Source of the DNA: Nocardia paucivorans NBRC 100373
GTDB lineage: Bacteria; Actinomycetota; Actinomycetes; Mycobacteriales; Mycobacteriaceae
DNA length: 64,000 bases
Direction of reading: 5' to 3'
Assembly (NCBI RefSeq): GCF_000308675.1
Contig: NZ_BAGE01000126.1
Location: 1-64,000 of the forward strand
Shown: in pieces, positions 25,342 through 35,811 of the stretch
Layout: each line of letters opens with the position of its first letter
Numbering within the stretch: position 1 is the stretch's first letter
Program-made: the position numbers and the translations under genes
The notes under the pieces: model-generated
The model's input: only the letters and a program-made list of their open reading frames with translations
What the model was told of the DNA's origin: nothing
The model's database searches: none

Positions 25342-25671
25342 TTACTCGTCTTCGGCGATGCTCTTCATCGCCTTCCATCCGTGGGTGACGCCGCCGCCGG
25401 CGCGCAGGGCGGCGGCGACCATGACCGCTTCGGCGACATCGGCCTTGGAAGCGCCGGCCCTGACGGCGCGCTTGGCGTGGTCCTCGATGCAGAACGGGCA
25501 CTGCGTGGTCACCGCGACGCCGACCGCGATCAGCTCCCGGGTGGCCAGATCCAGATTCCCGGTGTTCTTGCTGAACACGGCCTTGTCGAATCCGAAGAAG
25601 GCCGAGACCATCTCCGGTGCTGCTTCCTTGATGTCGGCCATGAACTTCGCTTCGTCGTTGTGCGAGTGCAT
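25342..25671 (-). CDS. Carboxymuconolactone decarboxylase / AhpD-like protein
   Basis: A 109-residue all-helical CMD/AhpD-family protein with the redox pair in TTQCPFCIEDHAKRAV (C-x-x-C followed by E-x-x-H). AhpD-type proteins act as thiol-disulfide reductants in peroxide defence. AAAGGA precedes the ATG. It follows the DHA2 exporter by 81 nt on the same strand, so both probably answer the divergent CGNR-type regulator. It is likely involved in oxidative or thiol stress. Confidence 0.85.
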   Translation of the reverse strand: MHSHNDEAKFMADIKEAAPEMVSAFFGFDKAVFSKNTGNLDLATRELIAVGVAVTTQCPFCIEDHAKRAVRAGASKADVAEAVMVAAALRAGGGVTHGWKAMKSIAEDE

Positions 25672-25752
25672 CGTTGGTCCTTTGCTTGTTTTCGTTGGTC
25701 GAGCTCAGGTGTGGAAGCTCATGATGAGAGGGCCCGGGCAGGCGAGGGGTGT

Positions 25753-27207
25753 TCAGTGCATGGTGTCGGCAGACCTGCCCGTGGGCATCGGCTCTTTTGT
25801 GTTGCCACGGAGGAACAACACAGCGACCACGGCGGCGGTCAGCAGCATCGCGAACGCCACCAACAATGCACCGCTGTAGCCGTCGGTGAGGGCGGCGGGT
25901 TCGGGCTCGGCGGAACCGCTGGTGACGGTGGCGGCGACACCGGCGAGGACCGCGATACCGAGCGCGACACCGATCTGCTGCGCGGAATTGAGCAGCGCTG
26001 AGGCGATTCCGGCTTTGTCGCTGTCGACGTGGTAGACCGCCGCCTGGGTCAGCGCCATCACCCCGAGACCGAACCCGAGTGCCGACATCAGCATCGCCGG
26101 TGCCAGATGCAACCAGTAGCCGCTGGTCGTGGTGATCGTGGAGAACCACAGCGCCGCGAGCGCACTGAGAATGGCGCCCGCGCCGGCGACGAGGCGCGGG
26201 GTGAGGCTCAGCAGCAGTTTCGGAGCCAGGCCCGCACCGAGGATGATGCCGACCGCGAACGGTAGCCACGCCAGACCGGTCATGATCGGCGAATAGTCAC
26301 GTACCCGCTGCAGGTAGAGCGTCAGCACATACAGCGACCCCATCGGTCCCACCGCCAGCAGCAGCATGGTGAGGTAGGCGCCGGTGCGGTTGCGGTCGCG
26401 GAACAGGCTCAGCGGGACGAGAGGGTTGCGGCTGCGTGCCTGGGTGAGCACGAAACCTGTCAGGACAGCGACGGCCACGCCCGCGGCGATCAGTGCGATC
26501 GGGTCGGTGAAGCCGTCTTCGCCGAAGCGGGTGATCGCGTAGACGAGGGCGAACGTGCCTGCCGTACCGAGCACGGCGCCGAGGGTGCCGAGTTGTCCGC
26601 GGTGCGGCTGCGGGGCGACCAGGGTGCGGGTCCCCAGCAGCACGAGCAGCCCGATGGGGATATTGATGAAGAAGACCCAGCGCCACCCGAGGGTGCCGGT
26701 CAGCACGCCGCCGGCCAGCAGGCCGATCACGATGCCCAGACCCGACATCGCGCCATAGAGCGATAACGCGGTGTCGCGCAGCTTGCGCTCGGCGAAGGTC
26801 GTGGTGATCAGGGCGAGCACGTTGGGGGCGATGAGCGCCGCACCCAGCCCTTGCAGCCCGCGCGCCCCGATCAGCATGCCCGCGGTCTGCCCCAGACCAC
26901 CGGCGAGCGAGGCGACCACGAAGATGATCAAACCGACCTGCACGGTGCGGCGCCGTCCCCACAGGTCCCCGATGCGGCCACCGAGCATCAGCAACGCACC
27001 GAACGCCAGGATGTAGGCATTCACCACCCACGACAGATGCACCGCGCGTACGTCCAGTTCCCGCTGGATGCTGGGCAGCGCCACGTTCACCACCGAGTCG
27101 TCGAGCACCAGCATCAACTGAGCCGTCGCGATGGTGAACAAGGAAGCCACCGCCGCGGGTGACGTCTTGCCGCCCTTGTCCGCCGCGGTGCCGACTACCT
27201 CGGTCAT
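25753..27207 (-). CDS. DHA2-family MFS exporter
   Basis: A 484-residue, 14-TM drug:proton antiporter. Helix 1 reads MLVLDDSVVNVALPSI, loop 2-3 GGRIGDLWGRRRTV, and motif C-like GLGIVIGLLAGGVLTG follows. ATG 27207 has GAGGAG 8 nt upstream; a GTG 6 nt earlier is too close to it. It is divergent from a CGNR zinc-finger regulator, with an imperfect copper-type palindrome in between. It probably exports an electrophilic or redox-active compound, given the AhpD partner. Confidence 0.85.
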   Translation of the reverse strand: MTEVVGTAADKGGKTSPAAVASLFTIATAQLMLVLDDSVVNVALPSIQRELDVRAVHLSWVVNAYILAFGALLMLGGRIGDLWGRRRTVQVGLIIFVVASLAGGLGQTAGMLIGARGLQGLGAALIAPNVLALITTTFAERKLRDTALSLYGAMSGLGIVIGLLAGGVLTGTLGWRWVFFINIPIGLLVLLGTRTLVAPQPHRGQLGTLGAVLGTAGTFALVYAITRFGEDGFTDPIALIAAGVAVAVLTGFVLTQARSRNPLVPLSLFRDRNRTGAYLTMLLLAVGPMGSLYVLTLYLQRVRDYSPIMTGLAWLPFAVGIILGAGLAPKLLLSLTPRLVAGAGAILSALAALWFSTITTTSGYWLHLAPAMLMSALGFGLGVMALTQAAVYHVDSDKAGIASALLNSAQQIGVALGIAVLAGVAATVTSGSAEPEPAALTDGYSGALLVAFAMLLTAAVVAVLFLRGNTKEPMPTGRSADTMH

Positions 27208-27228
27208 GTTCACATCTCCTCATCATGG

Positions 27229-27247
27229 GATACCCCCGTAAGGTATC
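27229..27247. promoter_or_regulatory. Dyad in the DHA2/CGNR divergent promoter
   Basis: GATACC (27229-27234) and GGTATC (27242-27247) are perfect 6-bp inverted repeats. The core TACCC-CCGTA-AGGTA differs by one base from the TACCC-N5-GGGTA copper box. It may bind the CGNR regulator or a CsoR-type repressor. Confidence 0.5.
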
Positions 27248-27291
27248 GAGCCCTGGCTAATGTGTCAATCCGGTGTGTAGCATTAGCTTTT

Positions 27292-27849
27292 GTGACCGGC
27301 CGTTTCCCCTTGCTCGGCGAGCCATTGCCGCTGGATCTGATCAACACCACCCCCTCCCTCGGCGACCTGCTGCAAACCCCCGACGATCTGCGCGCCTGGT
27401 ACACGGCCCAAGCCCACCGGCTACCCGAACTCGACGGCGACATCAGCGCGGCCGATGTCGCCGCAGTCCGCGAGATCCGCGGCCACATCGCGGCCGCCCT
27501 GGAGCGCACCCGTCGCGGGCAATGCCCACACCGGCTCGACCTACTCGCGCTCGAACGCGCCCAACTCGCAGCCCCCGCGGTCACGCACCTGAGGTGGGAA
27601 GACGCCGGATTGACCGCCGCCCGCCGGCGTGCGGGCACGCCCGGACAACGTCTGGCCGCCGAACTCGCCGAATCTGCCGCTCACCTGCTGGCCGATCCCG
27701 CGGTCACCACGATCCGGCAATGTGACGCCCACGACTGCGTGATCTGGTTCCTGCCCACCAACTCGCGCCGGCGCTGGTGCTCACCCGCTCTGTGTGGCAA
27801 CCGTATGCGCGTGGCCCGGCACTACCGGCGCCACAAAGCCGAACAGTAG
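27292..27849 (+). CDS. ABATE/CGNR zinc-finger transcription factor
   Basis: A 185-residue protein. An N-terminal ABATE-type ligand domain (about 1-130, LGEPLPLDLINTT) is followed by a C-terminal CGNR zinc finger: CDAHDC, then RRRWCSPALCGNRMRVARHYRRH. GTG 27292 begins at the usual family start. These are stress-type regulators of adjacent exporters. It is divergent from the DHA2/AhpD pair, its likely target. Confidence 0.85.
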   Translation: MTGRFPLLGEPLPLDLINTTPSLGDLLQTPDDLRAWYTAQAHRLPELDGDISAADVAAVREIRGHIAAALERTRRGQCPHRLDLLALERAQLAAPAVTHLRWEDAGLTAARRRAGTPGQRLAAELAESAAHLLADPAVTTIRQCDAHDCVIWFLPTNSRRRWCSPALCGNRMRVARHYRRHKAEQ

Positions 27850-27913
27850 CCACCACGCGGCATGTGGCGGTCCAGAGCATGAGCGACACCGAGGACCTCA
27901 CCTGTCGACACTC

Positions 27914-28105
27914 TCAGTCCTCGTCGGGAGTATCGGGATCGCGCAACTGCCGGTGTGTTCCGCCGAGTTCAGGCAGGTGGAAGCCGTAGTGGCCATCGAT
28001 GCCGATATCCGTCCGGATGAACGGTGAGAGTCCGGCAGCGTCCACATCCAGCACCGGATGGCCGTGGCCGCGTAGTTCGGTCAACGCGCGATCGATGTAG
28101 ACGGT
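27914..28105 (-). pseudogene. C-terminal relic of a Tn3-family transposase
   Basis: About 64 codons reading TVYIDRALTELRGHGHP, then LSPFIRTDIGIDGHY, ending LRDPDTPDED, match the extreme C terminus of actinobacterial Tn3-type transposases (the RHINxxGxY-like block). The upstream frame loses resemblance at about 28105. No terminal repeats were found. It marks a past transposition next to the copper box at 28226. Confidence 0.6.
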
Positions 28106-28225
28106 GCGATTTCCGGCGGCAGCACCTGACGGGGCCGACACCACGCCACCCGGTCGCACCCCAGGCAGCTCGCCCCAATACCTGATCGGCCCCTTTCCTT
28201 CCGGAAGGAAGCCCCTCTTGCAGTA

Positions 28226-28240
28226 TACCCCTGGGGGGTA
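28226..28240. promoter_or_regulatory. CsoR/RicR-type box, N5 spacing
   Basis: TACCC-CTGGG-GGGTA, framed by TA on both sides, lies 45 nt upstream of the His-rich protein at 28285. It gives this gene a likely copper-responsive promoter. Confidence 0.7.
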
Positions 28241-28284
28241 TATGTTTCCTCTCGTCCCACTGACGACGAGAACAGGAAATTGCA

Positions 28285-29193
28285 ATGAACCCCTCGAACC
28301 ACGCTCACCACGCAGGCCACGGCCACCACGCGAACCATGGGGAGGCCCGCGGCGGGTCTATCGCACATGCGACCACCGCTACTCACAGCGGCCACAACGG
28401 TCACATCGACCCGAAACCCGCCCACGCCGGCCACCACTCCCACGCCGGTCATGACGCCGGCGCGTTCCCGGGCGGTCTGCTGATCACACAGGACGGATAC
28501 TCACTGGATTTGGCGGACACCCTCGTGCAACCCGGTGAGATCGAGTTCCGGTTCCGAATCCTGGGTCCCGACGGGCAGCCGGTCACCGACTACACCCCGA
28601 TCCACGACAAAGAACTGCATCTGATCGTCGCCCGCCGCGAACTGACCGGCTTCTGGCACGTACATCCCCAGCGCGCCGCCGACGGCACCTGGTCGGTACA
28701 GCTGGACCTGCCCGAAGCAGGCGCATACCGGGTATTCACCGATATCGCCCCGCGCGAACTCGGCCGCACCATCACCCTCGGCGCGGACCTCGCCGTCGCA
28801 GGACACTATGCACCGCTACCGATTCCGGAACCGGCTCGCACCACAGTCGTCGACGGGTACGAAGTCGAACTGGGCGGCGACCTGGTCGCCGGCGAAGGCC
28901 GGCAACTGACCCTCACCGTCCGCAAGGACGGAGCCCCGGTCACCGATCTACAGCCCTACCTCGCAGCGTTCGGCCACCTGGTCGTCCTGCGGGCCGGAGA
29001 CCTGGCCTACGTCCACGTCCACCCCAACGGGGAACCCGGAGACGGTGCCACCGCCCCCGGCCCCGACATCACCTTCCACACCCTGGTCCCCGGACCGGGC
29101 GTCTACCGCCTGTTCCTCGACTTCAAACATCGCGGAACCGTACGCACCGCAGCCTTCACACTGCCCACCACTACACCCCACCGCCACCACTGA
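28285..29193 (+). CDS. His-rich metal-binding protein, cytosolic-type paralogue
   Basis: A 302-residue paralogue of the protein at 18751-19689 with the same two-repeat body: HDKELHLIVARRELTG with FWHVHPQR, then FGHLVVLR with YVHVHPNG and YRLFLDFKHRGTVRTA. Instead of a signal peptide it has about 65 residues very rich in His, Gly and Ala (HAHHAGHGHHANHG). It may therefore be cytosolic or exported by another route. AGGAAA precedes the ATG and an N5 copper box lies upstream. It likely sequesters copper. Confidence 0.72.
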   Translation: MNPSNHAHHAGHGHHANHGEARGGSIAHATTATHSGHNGHIDPKPAHAGHHSHAGHDAGAFPGGLLITQDGYSLDLADTLVQPGEIEFRFRILGPDGQPVTDYTPIHDKELHLIVARRELTGFWHVHPQRAADGTWSVQLDLPEAGAYRVFTDIAPRELGRTITLGADLAVAGHYAPLPIPEPARTTVVDGYEVELGGDLVAGEGRQLTLTVRKDGAPVTDLQPYLAAFGHLVVLRAGDLAYVHVHPNGEPGDGATAPGPDITFHTLVPGPGVYRLFLDFKHRGTVRTAAFTLPTTTPHRHH

Positions 29194-29271
29194 CAACAGA
29201 AGCCAGCTACAGACGTTGTCGCCGCCGACCGCACAGATAGGCCGCACCGACATCGACGAGAAGAGGCGGAC

Positions 29272-29661
29272 ATGCAGCATCTGGGACGGCTGCGGATAGC
29301 GCTCCTGCTGACCGGCATCGCGTTCATCGCCGGGGTATATCCATTGATCCATCTGTGGCCCGCAGGTTTCCGCTGGCAGCCTGCACAGCCCGAGTACGAG
29401 CAGATGATCGCGGTAATCTACGCAGTACTCGGAGTCTTCTTGATCCGGGCCTCCCGCCACCCACTGGGTCACCTGTCCCTCATCTGGTTCACGGTGTGGT
29501 CGAGCCTGGCCCACGCCGCTGTCATGACCTGGCATGCCGCGCGCGCCCCAACCGAATGGCAGCACCTGGCGGGTGATGTCCCCGTGCTGATACTTATAGC
29601 GATCACCCTGGCGATGCTGACGCCGCACGGCAATACGGTGCCTGCGGAGAACCGTGAGTAG
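29272..29661 (+). CDS. Small four-TM membrane protein (DUF6632-like)
   Basis: A 129-residue integral membrane protein with about four helices: IALLLTGIAFIAGVY, IAVIYAVLGVFLI, a third around LSLIWFTVWSSLAHAAVM, and VPVLILIAITLAML. Histidines in HPLGHL, AHAA and TWHAAR lie near helix ends. It resembles the DUF6632 group of unknown function. AGAGG precedes the ATG. It is 78 nt after the His-rich protein on the same strand, so it is probably in one copper-responsive unit. Confidence 0.6.
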   Translation: MQHLGRLRIALLLTGIAFIAGVYPLIHLWPAGFRWQPAQPEYEQMIAVIYAVLGVFLIRASRHPLGHLSLIWFTVWSSLAHAAVMTWHAARAPTEWQHLAGDVPVLILIAITLAMLTPHGNTVPAENRE

Positions 29662-29759
29662 CCTGATCCGCCTGGCGCCGGAGGGCAGGCGCGCCGCGGC
29701 CGACCGGTGGTAGCGCGGACGACGACAACAGCGGGACCGAGCCCGCCATCATGGTCGAG

Positions 29760-30164
29760 TCAGGCAGCTGAGTCGAGGGTTTCGAGTGCGGCGGCCAAGC
29801 GGGCCCCAGCGTCCGCGGCGACCGGGCGGAGTCGTGGGTCGCTGGTGACTTCGACCATGAGTTCCGGATTCATGGCTTCGACGCGTATCAGTCCGGTGTC
29901 GTGAGGGTCGCTGCGTACGACGACGTTGCAGGGCAGCAGTAACCCGATCTGGCGATCGATCCCTACCGCCTGCTGCGCCAGCGGCGGATTGCAGGCACCG
30001 AGGATGCGGTAGTTCTCCATGTCGTGGCCGAGTTTGGCCTTCAACGTGGCGGCCATATCGATGTCGGTGAGGATCCCGAAACCTTGCCCGGCCAAGGCTT
30101 CCCGGACCGCGTCCACGGCCTCGTCGAAGCCGGTGTGCAGTGTGGTCGACAGGGCGATTTCCAT
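29760..30164 (-). CDS. DUF302 protein
   Basis: A 134-residue DUF302-domain protein: a beta-alpha-beta fold with GFDEAVDAVREAL, then YRILGACNPPLAQQA around a conserved cysteine, and LLPCNVVVR with a second. DUF302 genes are often found with persulfide- or redox-type operons. ATG 30164 has AAAGGTG upstream; the open frame extends 4 codons more. It is last in the leftward MmpL-CstR-DUF2892-DUF302 unit. Confidence 0.8.
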   Translation of the reverse strand: MEIALSTTLHTGFDEAVDAVREALAGQGFGILTDIDMAATLKAKLGHDMENYRILGACNPPLAQQAVGIDRQIGLLLPCNVVVRSDPHDTGLIRVEAMNPELMVEVTSDPRLRPVAADAGARLAAALETLDSAA

Positions 30165-30194
30165 GACGTAAAGCACCTTTCCTCGGCTGAGTTG

Positions 30195-30437
30195 TCAGGC
30201 GTGGCCGGGTGGGCAGACCCCGGAGGTGACGCCCGCGCGGCGCATGAGCAGAGTGGCCGGGCACCAGCCGACCGCGCTGTAGAGAAGTAGGTTGGCTCCC
30301 ACCAGCGCCGGAACGATCAGCCACCATGCCGATATCGTCGCGGCCGCCACGGTACCGGCCAGGACCAGCGTCCCGGCCAGCAGCGGTACCAACCGGGCGA
30401 TGGTCCAGCCCCTATCGGTCAACGGTGAGCTCGGCAT
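30195..30437 (-). CDS. DUF2892 membrane protein
   Basis: An 80-residue protein with two membrane helices (VPLLAGTLVLAGTVAAATIS and WLIVPALVGANLLLY) followed by GWCPATLLMRRAG and a late Cys. This is the YgaP-type DUF2892 domain, often fused or adjacent to rhodaneses in sulfur-trafficking operons. AAAGGA precedes the ATG. It lies between the CstR-like regulator and DUF302. Confidence 0.8.
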   Translation of the reverse strand: MPSSPLTDRGWTIARLVPLLAGTLVLAGTVAAATISAWWLIVPALVGANLLLYSAVGWCPATLLMRRAGVTSGVCPPGHA

Positions 30438-30476
30438 GTCGTCCTTTCTGGGTCCGCCTTCATCGGTACCCGTGGT

Positions 30477-32958
<2,482 letters not shown>

Positions 32959-33001
32959 GTTCCTCCGCCTCTCCGGTCGAGCTCGGCAAAAGCCTCACTT
33001 A

Positions 33002-33015
33002 TACCCCCCGGGGTA
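33002..33015. promoter_or_regulatory. CsoR-type box, N4 spacing (proximal)
   Basis: TACCC-CCCG-GGGTA lies 44 nt upstream of the MmpL start. Together with the second box at 33038 it forms a tandem operator with 36-nt periodicity between box starts. Confidence 0.65.
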
Positions 33016-33037
33016 TTATCTTCACTGCTCGAATATA

Positions 33038-33051
33038 TACCCCCTGGGGTA
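33038..33051. promoter_or_regulatory. CsoR-type box, N4 spacing (distal)
   Basis: TACCC-CCTG-GGGTA has the same 14-nt sequence as the box at 30780. It is probably bound by the CstR-like repressor encoded downstream. Confidence 0.65.
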
Positions 33052-33278
33052 TTCACTGGTGCGACTCTCACCACAGCGAGCGACAAGCAGGCCGCGCCGA
33101 CGGTGAGCCGAGGTCGAATCGGAATCCGAGCATGAGCGACCACCAGGCGATTAGCGGCCGGCAAGTCGGCAGGGGAAAATGTTGGCTTCGCCCCGGCCGA
33201 AGGCGGTCACTCGTGTGTTGTCACCGCACGGCGCCGAGCTCCGACGTCACTGCAGGGGCCGACGCAGGCCGGTGAGAG

Positions 33279-33764
33279 ATGCTCAGTAGGATCGCCGCCG
33301 TGGTCAGCGTCGCCTCTCCTGCACGGCGAGCCGGATTACTTCGGCTCGGTGTGATGCTGGCGGCGCTGATAGGGATCGCGCTCGTCCAGAGCGGGCATTG
33401 CCGTGCGGGCGACACGATGGGCATGTCGATGGCGGGCCCGGCCGATCACAGTGTTTCCCAGGTGGTGTCGACACCGCAGCCCGACGCCTCGCAGGAAACA
33501 CTCCATCATGACCGCGGCGCGGCGGTGATACCGGTGACCGGGGCGCTTGCTGTGGGAGTGGTGGATCTCGGGCCCATGCCACCGGCCGGGATAACGATGG
33601 CCTGCCTGGCGATGTTCTTGGCGCTGCTGGCAGCAACCGTGCATTTGGCGCGCGGCAGCGAGGTCTCCCTCGTGCGTTGCGCGTTTCCACGGTCCGGTCG
33701 GCGGTTCACGGGTGCACTCCCGCGCCCGCCCAACCTCACCGAACTCTGCGTGATGCGGACGTAA
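33279..33764 (+). CDS. Copper-cluster membrane protein with Met/His loop (DUF6153-like)
   Basis: A 161-residue protein. An N-terminal helix LGVMLAALIGIALVQSG is followed by a loop with Cys, Met and His (CRAGDTMGMSMAGPADHS, HHD) and a second helix TMACLAMFLALLAATVHLA. It resembles small DUF6153-type proteins found beside actinobacterial copper genes, though I am not certain. No good ribosome-binding site is seen. It precedes the TauE/cupredoxin and HMA genes on the same strand. A truncated copy lies at 24105. Confidence 0.5.
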   Translation: MLSRIAAVVSVASPARRAGLLRLGVMLAALIGIALVQSGHCRAGDTMGMSMAGPADHSVSQVVSTPQPDASQETLHHDRGAAVIPVTGALAVGVVDLGPMPPAGITMACLAMFLALLAATVHLARGSEVSLVRCAFPRSGRRFTGALPRPPNLTELCVMRT

Positions 33765-33871
33765 ACGGGCGGACAGCGGGTCGTCACTCGACGAACCGCC
33801 GGCCCCGACGCCCCTGGCGTCGAGGGGCACTTTCGCCTGTCCATGCTCTTCCTCACGCAGGAGTACCTTTC

Positions 33872-34903
33872 GTGAATCTTGTTGCTGTGCTCGCTACCGG
33901 CCTATTCGCCGGAGGCGTCTCATGTGCCGCCGTTCAAGGCGGACTGCTGACCGGGATGATCGCCCGCCAGCGCACCACTACGCCCGCCCCGCCGCGCCGA
34001 ATATGGGCGCGGGTCGGTGAAGACCTCACTCCGGTCGCCGGTTTCCTGATCGGGAAACTGGTCTCACACACTCTGCTCGGCGCCGCGCTCGGCGGGCTGG
34101 GCAGTGCTGTTCAGCTGTCGGTCGCCGCGCGCACCTGGCTGCAGATCGGGGCCGGGCTGCTGATCATCGTTTTCGCTCTCGCTCAGCTCGGAGTGCCCGG
34201 TTTCCGCAAGATCGTCATCGAACCACCGGCCTCCTGGATGCGGGTCGTGCGCAAAGGCGCCCGTTTGCAGACCGCGGTCGCGCCGGCGCTGCTCGGTGTC
34301 CTGACGATCCTGTTGCCGTGCGGGGTCACTCTGTCGGTCGAGGCGTTGGCCCTGGCTTCTGGATCGCCGTGGCAGGGCGCGGCGATCATGGCCGTGTTCG
34401 TGCTCGGCACCGGTCCGCTGTTCGTTGTCCTCGGGTATGTGGTCAGAGTTGCGGCCGGGGCGTGGCGTGGCCGCCTGGCGGTCGCGACTGGAGTGCTGGT
34501 TCTGGGTATGGGTCTCTACACCCTCAACGGTGGTCTCGAACTGGCTGGATCGCCGCTGGCGGCGGGGCGACTCGCCGATACGTTCACAACTGGGCCGGCT
34601 CCGGCGGACGCCTCGGCAGCGATTGTCGCCGACGGAGTGCAGACGGTGACCATCACCGCACGTACAAACGCCTACGCGCCCGACCACGTCGCGGTCAAAG
34701 CAGGATTGCCGACCACGCTCGTCGTCGAGACCGACGGCACTCAGGGCTGTATTCGCTCCTTGGTCATACCCCGCCTGGGCATCCAGGAAATTCTGCCCGT
34801 GACCGGAGAAACCCGAATCGATCTCGGTGTCCTGGAACCCGGGCGCCTCGATTACGCCTGCGGCATGGGCATGTACACCGGCCTGCTCACCATCGACCGA
34901 TAA
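33872..34903 (+). CDS. SafE/UreH-type membrane protein fused to cupredoxin
   Basis: A 343-residue fusion. Residues 1-215 form six or so helices of the sulfite-exporter/UreH (DsbD_2-like) type, with cysteines in GGVSCAAVQGG and TILLPCGVTLS. Residues about 245-343 form a cupredoxin-like domain (VTITARTNAYAPDHVAVKAG) with ligands in GCIRSLVIP and the late CGMGMYTG. GTG 33872 has CAGGAG upstream and is the family start; the earlier open frame is a shadow. It is followed by an HMA gene with a 10-nt gap. Together they suggest copper transfer across the membrane to cuproenzymes. Confidence 0.75.
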   Translation: MNLVAVLATGLFAGGVSCAAVQGGLLTGMIARQRTTTPAPPRRIWARVGEDLTPVAGFLIGKLVSHTLLGAALGGLGSAVQLSVAARTWLQIGAGLLIIVFALAQLGVPGFRKIVIEPPASWMRVVRKGARLQTAVAPALLGVLTILLPCGVTLSVEALALASGSPWQGAAIMAVFVLGTGPLFVVLGYVVRVAAGAWRGRLAVATGVLVLGMGLYTLNGGLELAGSPLAAGRLADTFTTGPAPADASAAIVADGVQTVTITARTNAYAPDHVAVKAGLPTTLVVETDGTQGCIRSLVIPRLGIQEILPVTGETRIDLGVLEPGRLDYACGMGMYTGLLTIDR

Positions 34904-34913
34904 GGATCATCCG

Positions 34914-35126
34914 TTGCCCATATTCACATTCCGCGTCGAGGGCATGCATTGCGGCAGCTGCTCACTGCTGGTCGACGACACCCTCGAAGACCTCCCCGGT
35001 GTCCTCAGCAGCCAGACCTCGGTGAAGAAACAGCAATCGACCGTAGACCTCGACCTCACCCACACCAGCCCCGAACAGGTGGTCACCGCAATCGCCGAAC
35101 TCGGCTACACAGCATCGCTGGTATAG
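34914..35126 (+). CDS. HMA-domain metallochaperone
   Basis: A 70-residue HMA domain with EGMHCGSCSLLVDD and the usual ending AIAELGYTASLV. The start is a TTG at 34914 preceded by AAGGAT; no ATG or GTG gives a full domain. It directly follows the SafE-cupredoxin gene, matching the common arrangement of this pair. It probably delivers Cu(I) to or from that membrane protein. Confidence 0.8.
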   Translation: MPIFTFRVEGMHCGSCSLLVDDTLEDLPGVLSSQTSVKKQQSTVDLDLTHTSPEQVVTAIAELGYTASLV

Positions 35127-35419
35127 GCCAACCCCCCGATCGGCTGCCCGGCCGCGGCACCGGCTTCAGCCCGCCAGGGCAAGAGCGAACCTTTCCGCGG
35201 CCGGGAGCCGACCGAAGTACCAGGTGCGGCTGAGATGGCCGACGTCGGCGGTCGCCTAGTGCCGGAGGTCGTACAGGTTCCACCCGTCACCAGCCCGGTA
35301 GTCAGGCGTTCGCGGCCTCGCCGGCGGTGATCGGTTCCGGACGGGACGGGCAACCTCACCGGTCCGACTCGCCACAGATAATGGGCCGCTATTCGACGCG
35401 AGCGCAGGAGGCGGTGAAG

Positions 35420-35767
35420 TTATGCCGCCGTTTGTAGGAGCGCGTCGAGGTCCGGCGGCGTTGGCATGGTTTGGCGGAGGCCGACGTGGGCACGGCCGGT
35501 GTTGCCTTCGGGGGCGAGGCCGGCCAGTGATCCGGGTGCGGCGACGATAATCCGTACCACTTGGCCGAGGGCTTCGCGACGGTCGCGCTGGCGCACGGCG
35601 AGGGTGAACATGGCGATGTGGTTGCGGGTGTGCAGCCAGGGGTCGGGTTGGGACAGGATGTGTGCGCATTCCAGGTGGGTCCAGCGTTGTTCGGGGTCGG
35701 GTGTGGTCTTCGCCGCGAGCATTTCCTCGTGGTAGCGGGCGCGTGCGGCGGGCGGAATGGTCGGCAT
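35420..35767 (-). CDS. DUF3703 protein
   Basis: A 115-residue DUF3703-family protein of unknown function: LAAKTTPDPEQRWTHLECAH, then LHTRNHIAMFTLAVRQRDRR, with the conserved His/Arg/Asn set. Genes of this family often sit with metal or steroid-desaturase genes. AAAGGA precedes ATG 35767. It is last in the leftward CmtR-CtpG-AraC-desaturase unit. The 293-nt convergent gap to the HMA gene holds no gene I can support. Confidence 0.75.
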   Translation of the reverse strand: MPTIPPAARARYHEEMLAAKTTPDPEQRWTHLECAHILSQPDPWLHTRNHIAMFTLAVRQRDRREALGQVVRIIVAAPGSLAGLAPEGNTGRAHVGLRQTMPTPPDLDALLQTAA

Positions 35768-35811
35768 GGCCAGTCCTTTCGAAGGGTTGATGTGTCCTGT
35801 GGAATCGGTGG

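Noticed and set aside
35256-35300. Leftward stretch ending WNLYDLRH, like the H-x-L-R-H box of tyrosine recombinases
   Set aside because: Only about ten residues resemble an integrase and a stop follows at once; too short to call a relic.
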